From Emticicia sp943368675 (lineage in GTDB: Bacteria > Bacteroidota > Bacteroidia > Cytophagales > Spirosomataceae): 52,323 nt of DNA. Positions within the stretch are counted from its first letter, which is position 1, and each line of letters begins with the position of its first letter. Made by a program: the position numbers and the translations under genes. The DNA is taken from NCBI GenBank assembly GCA_943368675.1, contig CALRLN020000003.1:1-52323 (forward strand). Direction: 5' to 3'. Positions 10,801 to 19,047 of the stretch are shown one piece after another. The notes under the pieces were generated by a model. It made no database searches and was not told where the DNA came from. It was given only the letters and a program-made list of their open reading frames with translations.

Positions 10801-13800
10801 TCGCTGCCAATAATGCCAATCTCTGTTCGGGCAACCCGGTTTCGCTATCAGCTACCTGTAGCATTGGTACGGTGCATTGGTATAATCAGGCATCAGGCGG
10901 TACGCTTATCGGTACAGGCTCGCCATTGAGCCAAAGCCCGATAGTAAATACAACCTACTACGCGGCCTGTAAGAATGGTTCCTGTGAAGGCAGCAGAGCG
11001 GCTACAAATATGGTAAATGTAGCCACTTCGCCAACTTCTGCTACAGGTGTTACGGTAAGTAGTACCTCAATTTGTAATGGTAGTAGTGTAACTTTAACAG
11101 CCACTTGTGCAACAGGAACAGTAAAATGGTACTCACAGGCCACAGGTGGGATATCTGTTGCGTCAAGCTCACCCCGTGTGCTGTCTCCCACTTCAGATAT
11201 TACCTATTACGTTGCCTGTAATGACGGTACCTGCGAAAGTACCAGAACTTTTGTAGGAAATATTACTGTCAATGTCCAGCCAACCGCGCCTTCGTCGGTT
11301 TCATTCAGCCAGACAAGTATTTGTGAGGGCACAAGTATTACAATGACTACCAGCTGCGCCACCGGAACAATCACCTGGTATAATCAGGCATCAGGTGGAA
11401 GTATCATTGGCACAGGTTCACCTTTTACTCACAGTCCTTCTGTTACTACGAGATATTATGCTACCTGCAAAACCAATTACTGCGAAAGTAGCGTATATTC
11501 CTCAAGCCAGATAAATGTTAGCCCGGTACCCCTTGCAACCGGAGTATCCGTAAATACTACTACAGTTTGCTCCGGTCAGCAGGTAACACTCACAGGAACT
11601 TGTAGTAACGGTACATTAAGATGGTATACACAGGAAAGCGGCGGGTCCTATATACTTACAGGTTCACCTGTAAATCATAGCCCAACGGTCAATACCACCT
11701 ATTATGCTTCCTGCAGAGTCGGAGCTTGTGAAAGAGAAAGGATAGCTACAGATGCTGTTACAGTAACCACATCACCCGGAAATCCATCAAGTGTGTCAGT
11801 CAATAATACAACCATTTGTTTGGGTGAAAGTGTTAGTCTGACAGCTACCTGCCTTTCAGGAACGGTTACCTGGTATAATCAGGCCACAGGTGGAAGTGCT
11901 GTTGGTACAGGCTCACCTTTAAGTCAGAGCCCTGCGGCTTCCGGCAGATATTATGCAAGTTGTAAAAATGGTGTTTGCGAAAGTAACAGAGGGCAGACCA
12001 GTCAGATAACCGTTACTTCAGTTCCGGCACCGACTGGTGTTTCAGTCAATCCTGCTTCTATTTGTTCCGGAGAGTCAGTTACCCTTACAGGCACTTGCAG
12101 TAGCGGAACAATCAGGTGGTACACCCAGGCTACCGGAGGCACTTTTGTTGTATCAGGCTCACCTGCCTCACAAAGCCCGACAATTAATACTACTTACTAT
12201 GCAAGTTGCATTATTGGCTCCTGTGAGAGTAGCCGTGTAGCTACCAGTCCTGTTACACTGGCTTCTCCTCCCGCTAATCCAATGGGTGTTTCAGTCAATA
12301 ATACAAATATCTGCTCCGGAGAAAGCGTTAGTTTGGTAGCAAGTTGTGTCAATGGAACAATCACCTGGTATAACCAGGAAACAGGCGGTAGTGCGATTGG
12401 CACAGGGTCACCCTTAAGCCAGAATGTTGCTGCCAGCACTACCTTTTATGCTTCGTGCAAAACCACTTGTAATGAAAGCAGCCGGATAGCTACCAATCAG
12501 GTATTGGTAAGCAGAACTAACGGTGGATTAGCAGCACCCCTGGGCAGTTTTTCATCGGTAGTTCAGAATAATATTTTCTTCTATAAAACAACCATTAGTC
12601 AGGGCATCACTGTCGACTCTATGGCAGTGATTATAAGTTCCAGTTTTACAGGAGGAGCACGGGTAAAATTCGGCATCTATTCAGATAACAGCGGGGTTCC
12701 TAACACGCTTCTGGCAAGTTCTTCAGGCAATTCGAATACTTCTTTGCCTACCCTGCCTATTGGTACAAGTAAATTCCCGCTCGTATCTAATGTCTATCTG
12801 AATGCAGGTACATACTGGATAGGCTTTGTTTTGAGCAGCGGGGAGCAGGTATTGTATAATGCCTCGGGCGCAAATGCAGGGTATTATAAGGCTCAGACTT
12901 TCAGTAATGCTTTACCAGCAACCATGACGGGGCTCTCCGCCAACGCAAATCAGGAATTTAATGTGTATTTTTCAGGGAATGTAGATTGCGCAATACCAGG
13001 CCAGCCTACAAGCGTAAGTGCAATACCTGCCAGTGTATGTGAGGGTGATCCGGTTACTCTTTCGGCTACCTGTACTACAGGAGTTGCTACCTGGTATGCA
13101 CAGAATATTGGCGGAACAGCCAAAGGAACGGGTTCTCCATGGATAATTACCCCAATAATTGATGGACCTGTGCCGACAAGAATATTTGAGTATTATGTTT
13201 CATGCAAAAATGGAGCAAACGAGAGTAATCGGGTATATGCTGGTCAGGTGAGCGTTTACGCAGTAAGTACTCCTTCTGCATCCACAGGTAAGTCTATTTT
13301 TTGTAAGGGCGAAAGTATCTCATTGTCAGCGGGTTGCATGTATGGAACCGTTCGTTGGTACAATCAGGCAACTGGTGGAAGCATTATAGGTACTACTAGC
13401 GATATAACCATACCCAATGGATCGCAAAGTAGCACTACTTACTATATTACCTGTAATAATGCAATCTGTGAATCAATTCGTGTGCCTTTAGTGGTGCACG
13501 TTGGCACAAATACACGGAAGTATGTGAAGCATGACGCCGTGGGGGGCAATGATGGTTCAAGCTGGCAGAATGCTTTTACGAGCCTGCAATCAGCTCTGGA
13601 TTCCTCTTGTGCGGGAGCAGAAATATGGATAGCAAAGGGGACTTATCATCCATCATACTTACCCATAGATTCAACAGATAACCGGTACAAAGTCTTTCTA
13701 TCAGATAGAGAGTTGTTCATTTATGGTGGATTCAGCGGTAATGAGACCTTATTGTCACAAAGAAATATTGCAGCTAATCCAACTGTTTTAAGCGGCGACT

Positions 13801-16800
13801 TTAATAATGATGATGTGATTTCGGGTGAGGGGAGTACACTAACCATAACAAATAATGCTGAAAATGCTTTTCATGTATTAGCGATAGGCGGGCCAAACGC
13901 AGGAGGAGTAATTGATGGGCTTACCATAAAAGGAGGTAATGCCTCAGGCCCTGTAAATAGCGTTAATAGCTACAGCGGAGGATTGATTTATTATGCCGGA
14001 CCAAGTTTGCCCGAAGGTCAATATAGTTTAAGATTGAACAATGTAACATTTATCGGAAATAGTTCTACTGATCTTGGCGGGAGTATGCTTATTAGCGGTG
14101 GAGGAACTCAGATAAAAAACTCCAGATTTATAAAGAATCAATCTGGTAAGGGTGGAGGAATAATTATCGCAGGGCCGGTTAATTTATCGGATGTTATCTT
14201 TGAAGGAAATCGTGCTTTAAATGAAGGTGGAGGAGTATTTGCTGCATATTCAGCTAATGTTACTATTAACCGGGCATATTTTAAGAATAATTATGCAGCG
14301 AATTTAGGAGGGGCGTATTCACACGAAACAGGAATCGGGAAAATTGACAATTCGGTATTTACTGGCAATTCGGCAAGTTTTGGCGGCGGGCTTTTTATTA
14401 CTTCAACAACTAATTTTGATATTACTAATTCCACCATCGCAAAAAATTCAGCTACGAATGGAGGTGGCTTGGTATATAGTAACTCGTCAACGGTTAATCT
14501 GAAGAATACCATTATCTGGGGTAACACAGCCTCTGTTTCAACCAACAATACCGGGTATTTTGTGCATCCAACAGCCAGTTATCCGGTAGGTACGCCAAGA
14601 TTGAATCAAACCAATTCATTGATTCAGGGATTTGGTAGTGCAAACGGAAACATAGATGCAAACCCTCTGTTCAGAAATGAAAATGATGCCGACGGTGCAG
14701 ATAATAAACTCTTCACAATTGACGATGGGTTTAATCTGACACAATGTTCTCCGGCTATTAATGCAGGAACAAATACAGGTATTCAATCAACGGATATCCT
14801 CAGCAATACCAGACCTTATAATAGTGGTACAGCAGATATCGGGGCATTTGAGTATTCAGATATGCCTCTTCCAACAGCATTAACAGCTTCCGTAACAGAT
14901 ATTTGTACACCTACTACAATTACATTGACGGGTTCTTGTGAAGTTGGTACGGTAACCTGGTATAATCAGGATACAGGAGGTAGCGTGATTGGTACGGGTT
15001 CACCAATAAATCAACTTGTTTCTGCTAATGTTAGATTTTATGTTACTTGTAAGGATAATTGTGCAGAGAGTGATCGGGAGCCTGGGCCAGTGGTTTATTA
15101 TGGAACTTTTTCTTCTCCTGCTGTTTTTGAAAGTAATCCATCGGTATGTATTAATAAAAGCATTACTTTATCAGCGGCATGCCCGGGAGGAACAGTTAGC
15201 TGGTATAATGCCAATACAACTACCTTATTATACACAGGGCAGATGTTCTCTACGCCTAATTTATCAACAAACACAACTTATAAAGTAAGGTGTGAAGGTA
15301 CACCCTGTTCAAGTGACTTTGTAACAGTGAATGTTACGATTGCGGCGAATCCGACTGCCCAGATTTCCGGTTCTGATAACCTGACTTGTACTACAGCCAG
15401 TGTTACCAGAACGGCCTCAGGCGGAGCAAGCTACCAATGGTCAGGAGGTTTAGGTACAAATGCTGTAGCAACTATCAATAGTCCGGGTACTTATACGGTA
15501 ACTGTTACCAATGCCAGTGGCTGTACGGCCACAGCGACAACCTCTGTAACCAATGATGGCAGCCTTCCTACAATAAACATTAGTGGTTCCGATAATCTGA
15601 CCTGTACAACAACCAGCGTAACAAGAACAGCCAGTGGAGGTGGCACCTATCTATGGTCAAATGGTTTGGGTACTAATGCTACTGCAACAATCACTTCACC
15701 GGGTACTTATACAGTTACCGTGACTGGGACGAATGGTTGTACAGCCACTGCAACAACAAGTGTTACAAGAAATATCACTCCACCATTAGCAAGTATAAAT
15801 GGTTCAGATAATCTGACATGTACAACCACAAGCGTAACAAGAACAGCATCAGGAGGTGGCACTTATCTATGGTCAAATGGTTTGGGCACCAATGCTACTG
15901 CAACAATCAGTTCACCGGGTACTTATACAGTTACCGTGACGGGTACGAATGGCTGTACGGCCACTGCGACAACAAGCGTTACGAGAAATAACACCCCACC
16001 ATCTGCAAGTATTTCAGGCTCTGATAACCTGACTTGCGGAACAACCAGTGTAACCAGAACAGCCTCCGGCGGAGGTACTTATTTATGGTCAAATAGTTTG
16101 GGTACTAATGCTACCGCAACAATCAGTTCACCGGGTACTTATACTGTTACCATAACAGGGGTAAATGGTTGCACGGCAACCGCCACTACGGCTGTAACCA
16201 ATGATGGTAGCCTTCCTACAATAAATATTAGTGGTTCTGACAATCTTACCTGTACAACCACAAGCGTAACAAGAACAGCATCGGGTGGAGGTAATTATTT
16301 ATGGTCAAATAGTTTAGGCACAAATGCTACTGCAACAATCAGTTCGCCGGGTACTTATACAGTTACCGTGACGGGGACTAACGGTTGTACGGCCACAGCT
16401 ACTACTACGGTTACGCGAAATAATACACCGCCATCAGCCAGCATATCAGGCTCTGAGAACCTGACTTGCGGAACAGCCAGTGTAACAAGAACAGCCTCCG
16501 GCGGAGGTACTTATCTATGGTCAAATGGTTTGGGCACCAATGCTACTGCAACAATCAGTTCACCGGGTACTTATACAGTTACCGTGACGGGTGTGAATGG
16601 TTGTACCGCCACTGCCACTACGGCAGTAACCAATGATGGCAGCCTTCCTACAATAAACATTAGTGGTTCCGATAACCTGACCTGTACAACAACAAGTGTA
16701 ACAAGAACAGCATCGGGTGGAGGTACTTATTTATGGTCAAATAGTTTGGGTACAAACGCTACTGCAACAATCAGTTCACCTGGTACTTATACAGTTACCG

Positions 16801-18854
16801 TGACGGGGACTAACGGTTGTACTGCCACAGCAACAACAAGTGTTACGAGAAATAATACACCACCAGCTGCAAGTATTTCAGGTTCTGAGAACCTGACTTG
16901 TGGTACGACCAGTGTAACCAGAACAGCCTCCGGCGGAGGTTCTTACCTATGGTCAAATGGTTTAGGCACAAATGCTACCGCAACGATTAGTTCACCGGGA
17001 ACTTATACAGTTACTGTGACGGGTACTAATGGTTGTACGGCTACAGCTACTACTACGGTTACGCGAAATAATACAACGCCATCAGCCAACATATCAGGCT
17101 CTGATAATCTGACATGTACAACCACAAGCGTTACAAGAACAGCCAGTGGAGGTGGCACCTATCTATGGTCAAATAGTTTAGGCACAAATGCTACTGCAAC
17201 GATTAGTTCACCGGGTACCTATACGGTTACCGTGACGGGTGCTAACGGTTGTACAGCTACAGCTACTACTACGATAAGTATTGATAGTTCTGTTCCGGAT
17301 TCGCCAACCATTGTGGCTCCAAATCCAAAAGTGGTTTGTACCCCGGGTACACTGATATTAACTGCCAGCGGGTGTGCAGGGACAGTTAACTGGTCAAATG
17401 GGGGTAGTGGTACCAGCATTACACTTTCAAGTGTGGGCACTTATTCAATTTCCGCAACATGTAAAGTTGGCTCTTGTACAAGTGTTTCCAGTGCTGCCGT
17501 AACAGGCTTAGAAATCACTAATCAGCCATCTACGCCAACAATCAATGCACCAAATCCGAAAGTGGTTTGTGCTCCGAGTACCTTAACTTTAACCGCCAGC
17601 GGTTGTGCAGGGACAGTTAACTGGTCTAATGGCACCTCTGGTTCAAGTTTAACTCTTTCAAGCGTTGGTACTTATTCAATTTCTGCTACTTGTTCGATTG
17701 GGTCTTGTACAAGCGTATCCAGTTCTGCTGTCACCGGTTTAGAAATTGCTAGCCCTCCGGTTGCTAATGCTTCTAATACCGGCCCTTATAACATCGGACA
17801 AAGTATTCAATTAAATGCCTCAGGTGGAAGTTCATATAGCTGGTCAGGACCTAACAATTTCACAAGTAATATCTCCAATCCAAATATCGCTAATGCCCTT
17901 ACCGCCAATGCCGGTATTTATACTGTCACGGTTTCTAATGGTGGATGCTCCGCAACAGCCACGACACAGGTAATCGTCAATGGCCTTGACCCATGTATTC
18001 AGGTCGTTGATTTAATTTACGTGAAATCAGGAAATCCGTATCAACCAATGTTCTCATTAAAAGATGGCATGGTTATCCAGCAAAGCTCCGAGCAGGTATC
18101 TATTATGGCTGTTCCAATTTGCCAGAGCACTCCAATCGGAAGCGTTGATTTGACTATTGTTGGTCCTGACCTCAACTGGGCTATTCTACAAAATGTTGAA
18201 CCTTTTACAATATTTGACAATTTAGGTTCTCAATTCAATGGCCGAAACCTTCAACCCGGCACTTATACTTTCACGGTTGTTGGCTATCCGGAAGACAATA
18301 GAACAGGTGGAATCGTATATGGCCCCGTTGTTACTACATTTACAATTGTGGGAAATTCGGCAACTATCAGCGCACCTACCTTAAACAATAATAGCATTTG
18401 TTCAGGAAGTAATATGAATGTAAGTTTTAGTACTACAGGCAGTTTTGCTATTGGAAATGAATTTCAAATCCAATTATCAGACATAAACGGAAGTTTTGTT
18501 AACCCTACTATTATCGGCATAAGCAATTCAGCAGGTAATGTTAATTGTCAGATTCCACAAAATATAGCAGGGGGTACCGGCTACTTAATCCGTATCGTTT
18601 CAACTAATCAGGTTATAACCGGAAGCCCGACAAACGTCGCCTTGACCATTATGCCATCTATTAAAAATTTTACAATGGACATTAATTCCGGAACAATTAC
18701 AGAACAGGCTTCTCAAAAAATTACTGCTACCAATAAAATCATTGCTCCGGCAAATGTCAATTATCGGGCAGGCAAAGCTGTTGAGTTAAATCCGGGATTT
18801 TTTGCTAATACAGGTACTGTATTTAAAGCAGAAATCGGAGGATGCAATAATTGA
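7854..18854 (+). CDS. Giant secreted modular repeat protein (3666 aa)
   Basis: A single uninterrupted frame. Modules in order, rough residues: signal peptide (1-26); 17 ELWxxDGTxxGT repeats (about 60-840); a first Ig-like domain (885-977); seven four-Cys Ig-like repeats (978-1555); a jelly-roll-like module (1557-1712); two more four-Cys repeats (1716-1882); a parallel beta-helix with an ending like choice-of-anchor-Q proteins (1887-2338); two more four-Cys repeats; nine near-identical 72-residue SGSDNLTC repeats (2504-3151); two NPKVVC repeats; further Ig-like domains; and a C-terminal domain (about 3603-3666) resembling the 3-coathanger stack. The role is probably a cell-surface or secreted adhesin or matrix protein (inference). 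I see no typical T9SS type A or B sorting domain, so the export route is uncertain. No catalytic motif was recognised. The upstream orphan LytTR and HTCS genes are possible controllers. Confidence 0.9.
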   Translation: MNIPFTIKKRFLLLLAFCAVNFLAEAQNVGLLKDINTVTTNNASNPEFFASTGTLMCFAATTDLGKELWVSDGTSGGTVLLKDINPGTSSSNIANLFAYNGIIYFSATDGVNGIELWRTDGTPQGTYLFKDINAGSGNSSPAGFTVVNGILFFSAANATNGQELWKTDGTVGGTVMVKDIRVGAGGAEIGGLTAFNNKLVFTASASDFDSDPYISDGTAGGTFKLANINQSGDTYPGGYYNAGGLLYFSAHNYSNSYEPWVTDGTQAGTRMLKNINLQSAPFVTDADSYPGYFTLFNGNVYFSADDGLSGRELYQTDGTNAGTVLLKDINLTADGSGTEGSDPKNFIVYNNTLYFTATDGTNYGLWKTNGTAGGTVLVKALIYLENLFIFNNTLYFTQYDAVNGTELWKSDGTTNGTVLVKDMNPGTADSNPQNYFVFNGNFYFAAVDAVGKNELWMSDGTNVGTTFIKDINLISGNSNPGLFTTVGSESFFIANDGTNGAELWKTNGTNAGTTLVKDIRSGSSGTTVSGTVALNNTWVAALSNGSSGLWKSDGTGGGTSLLKSLNFYSGKLTLFNNQAYFNASSGANAYELWKTDGTVDGTSLVIDISPSDRSSAPQNLTVSNNALFFTASGGTNGYEQLYKTDGTAGGTVMVKDFGYGDPTDFVDLNGILLFQLYSSQLWKSDGTEIGTELVKEIYPSGFAYPSHLTKSGNYVFLSANDGVNGTELWRTDGTNAGTVLVKNINTTSATASSSPDNLLNINGTLYFVATDGVNGRELWKSDGTANGTVMVKNCNGTSTDSNVENLINFNGTLYFTATNTAGAKRLWKTDGTLIGTTEVNGPSEVVEMLPSNLSVFGSKLIFSGLDAEAGVEPFIFDPSGIPNASITDQPDNLTICSTGPASFTVAANNASTYQWQVKIGIGAFTDLTETGVYSGVNTPTLNISNVSGLNGYQYRCVVSNGFINTNSNAATLVAITPSAPTSVAANNANLCSGNPVSLSATCSIGTVHWYNQASGGTLIGTGSPLSQSPIVNTTYYAACKNGSCEGSRAATNMVNVATSPTSATGVTVSSTSICNGSSVTLTATCATGTVKWYSQATGGISVASSSPRVLSPTSDITYYVACNDGTCESTRTFVGNITVNVQPTAPSSVSFSQTSICEGTSITMTTSCATGTITWYNQASGGSIIGTGSPFTHSPSVTTRYYATCKTNYCESSVYSSSQINVSPVPLATGVSVNTTTVCSGQQVTLTGTCSNGTLRWYTQESGGSYILTGSPVNHSPTVNTTYYASCRVGACERERIATDAVTVTTSPGNPSSVSVNNTTICLGESVSLTATCLSGTVTWYNQATGGSAVGTGSPLSQSPAASGRYYASCKNGVCESNRGQTSQITVTSVPAPTGVSVNPASICSGESVTLTGTCSSGTIRWYTQATGGTFVVSGSPASQSPTINTTYYASCIIGSCESSRVATSPVTLASPPANPMGVSVNNTNICSGESVSLVASCVNGTITWYNQETGGSAIGTGSPLSQNVAASTTFYASCKTTCNESSRIATNQVLVSRTNGGLAAPLGSFSSVVQNNIFFYKTTISQGITVDSMAVIISSSFTGGARVKFGIYSDNSGVPNTLLASSSGNSNTSLPTLPIGTSKFPLVSNVYLNAGTYWIGFVLSSGEQVLYNASGANAGYYKAQTFSNALPATMTGLSANANQEFNVYFSGNVDCAIPGQPTSVSAIPASVCEGDPVTLSATCTTGVATWYAQNIGGTAKGTGSPWIITPIIDGPVPTRIFEYYVSCKNGANESNRVYAGQVSVYAVSTPSASTGKSIFCKGESISLSAGCMYGTVRWYNQATGGSIIGTTSDITIPNGSQSSTTYYITCNNAICESIRVPLVVHVGTNTRKYVKHDAVGGNDGSSWQNAFTSLQSALDSSCAGAEIWIAKGTYHPSYLPIDSTDNRYKVFLSDRELFIYGGFSGNETLLSQRNIAANPTVLSGDFNNDDVISGEGSTLTITNNAENAFHVLAIGGPNAGGVIDGLTIKGGNASGPVNSVNSYSGGLIYYAGPSLPEGQYSLRLNNVTFIGNSSTDLGGSMLISGGGTQIKNSRFIKNQSGKGGGIIIAGPVNLSDVIFEGNRALNEGGGVFAAYSANVTINRAYFKNNYAANLGGAYSHETGIGKIDNSVFTGNSASFGGGLFITSTTNFDITNSTIAKNSATNGGGLVYSNSSTVNLKNTIIWGNTASVSTNNTGYFVHPTASYPVGTPRLNQTNSLIQGFGSANGNIDANPLFRNENDADGADNKLFTIDDGFNLTQCSPAINAGTNTGIQSTDILSNTRPYNSGTADIGAFEYSDMPLPTALTASVTDICTPTTITLTGSCEVGTVTWYNQDTGGSVIGTGSPINQLVSANVRFYVTCKDNCAESDREPGPVVYYGTFSSPAVFESNPSVCINKSITLSAACPGGTVSWYNANTTTLLYTGQMFSTPNLSTNTTYKVRCEGTPCSSDFVTVNVTIAANPTAQISGSDNLTCTTASVTRTASGGASYQWSGGLGTNAVATINSPGTYTVTVTNASGCTATATTSVTNDGSLPTINISGSDNLTCTTTSVTRTASGGGTYLWSNGLGTNATATITSPGTYTVTVTGTNGCTATATTSVTRNITPPLASINGSDNLTCTTTSVTRTASGGGTYLWSNGLGTNATATISSPGTYTVTVTGTNGCTATATTSVTRNNTPPSASISGSDNLTCGTTSVTRTASGGGTYLWSNSLGTNATATISSPGTYTVTITGVNGCTATATTAVTNDGSLPTINISGSDNLTCTTTSVTRTASGGGNYLWSNSLGTNATATISSPGTYTVTVTGTNGCTATATTTVTRNNTPPSASISGSENLTCGTASVTRTASGGGTYLWSNGLGTNATATISSPGTYTVTVTGVNGCTATATTAVTNDGSLPTINISGSDNLTCTTTSVTRTASGGGTYLWSNSLGTNATATISSPGTYTVTVTGTNGCTATATTSVTRNNTPPAASISGSENLTCGTTSVTRTASGGGSYLWSNGLGTNATATISSPGTYTVTVTGTNGCTATATTTVTRNNTTPSANISGSDNLTCTTTSVTRTASGGGTYLWSNSLGTNATATISSPGTYTVTVTGANGCTATATTTISIDSSVPDSPTIVAPNPKVVCTPGTLILTASGCAGTVNWSNGGSGTSITLSSVGTYSISATCKVGSCTSVSSAAVTGLEITNQPSTPTINAPNPKVVCAPSTLTLTASGCAGTVNWSNGTSGSSLTLSSVGTYSISATCSIGSCTSVSSSAVTGLEIASPPVANASNTGPYNIGQSIQLNASGGSSYSWSGPNNFTSNISNPNIANALTANAGIYTVTVSNGGCSATATTQVIVNGLDPCIQVVDLIYVKSGNPYQPMFSLKDGMVIQQSSEQVSIMAVPICQSTPIGSVDLTIVGPDLNWAILQNVEPFTIFDNLGSQFNGRNLQPGTYTFTVVGYPEDNRTGGIVYGPVVTTFTIVGNSATISAPTLNNNSICSGSNMNVSFSTTGSFAIGNEFQIQLSDINGSFVNPTIIGISNSAGNVNCQIPQNIAGGTGYLIRIVSTNQVITGSPTNVALTIMPSIKNFTMDINSGTITEQASQKITATNKIIAPANVNYRAGKAVELNPGFFANTGTVFKAEIGGCNN
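8043..10350 (+). repeat. Seventeen ELWxxDGT repeats in the giant protein
   Basis: The segment encodes about 17 copies of the pattern ELWKTDGTNAGTVLVKDI, spaced roughly 45-55 codons apart. Several copies are degenerate (for example DPYISDGT, EPWVTDGT, YGLWKTNGT). The pattern matches the known ELWxxDGT repeat of secreted bacterial proteins and probably folds as beta-propeller blades. Confidence 0.85.
10786..15350 (+). repeat. Eleven four-cysteine Ig-like repeats, interrupted twice
   Basis: About eleven copies of an approximately 82-residue module with the skeleton xICSGESVSLTATC, GTxxWYNQxxGG, GTGSP, YYASC and CESxR. Most copies have four Cys, which could form two disulfides per module. Copies 1-7 are contiguous (10786-12520). 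A different module lies at about 12525-12990, copies 8-9 at about 13000-13500, a beta-helix at about 13515-14870, and copies 10-11 at about 14875-15350. Confidence 0.8.
15363..17306 (+). repeat. Nine tandem 216-bp repeats (72 aa each)
   Basis: Unit starts fall exactly every 216 bases from 15363 (checked at 15363, 15579 and 17091). Each unit encodes a PKD/Ig-like module that begins I-S-G-S-D/E-N-L-T-C and contains SPGTYTVTVTG and NGCTATATT. Linkers are of two kinds, TNDGSLPTIN (units 1, 4, 6) and TRNNTPPSAS-like (units 2, 3, 5, 7, 8). Units 4, 6 and 8 also share an LTCGT start. The middle of the array therefore has a 432-bp higher-order period, a sign of unequal crossover or slippage in two-unit steps. 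Confidence 0.93.
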
Positions 18855-18898
18855 TTGATCCCTTACCACTATGTATATTATTACCAACCTTTAATTTT

Positions 18899-18930
18899 AA
18901 AACCGGAGACAATGTTGCCTCCGGTTTTTT
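18899..18930. terminator. Bidirectional terminator between convergent genes
   Basis: A perfect 10-bp stem (18899-18908 with 18919-18928, AAAACCGGAG / CTCCGGTTTT) is followed by T's on the plus strand and by a T-rich stretch on the minus strand. It lies between the giant repeat-protein gene and the esterase gene. Confidence 0.8.
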
Positions 18931-19047
18931 ATTTACAGAAGATTGCTGACTAATTTTTACTTATACACACCCCTTGCACTATGCACTATTATTAAAAGAA
19001 AGCAGGATTTAGATAACGACCAAGTCCTGTGTTGACAACAAGTAAAC

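Noticed and set aside
15363..17306. CRISPR-like array
   Set aside because: The repeats are 216 bp, coding, in frame and contiguous, with no spacers.
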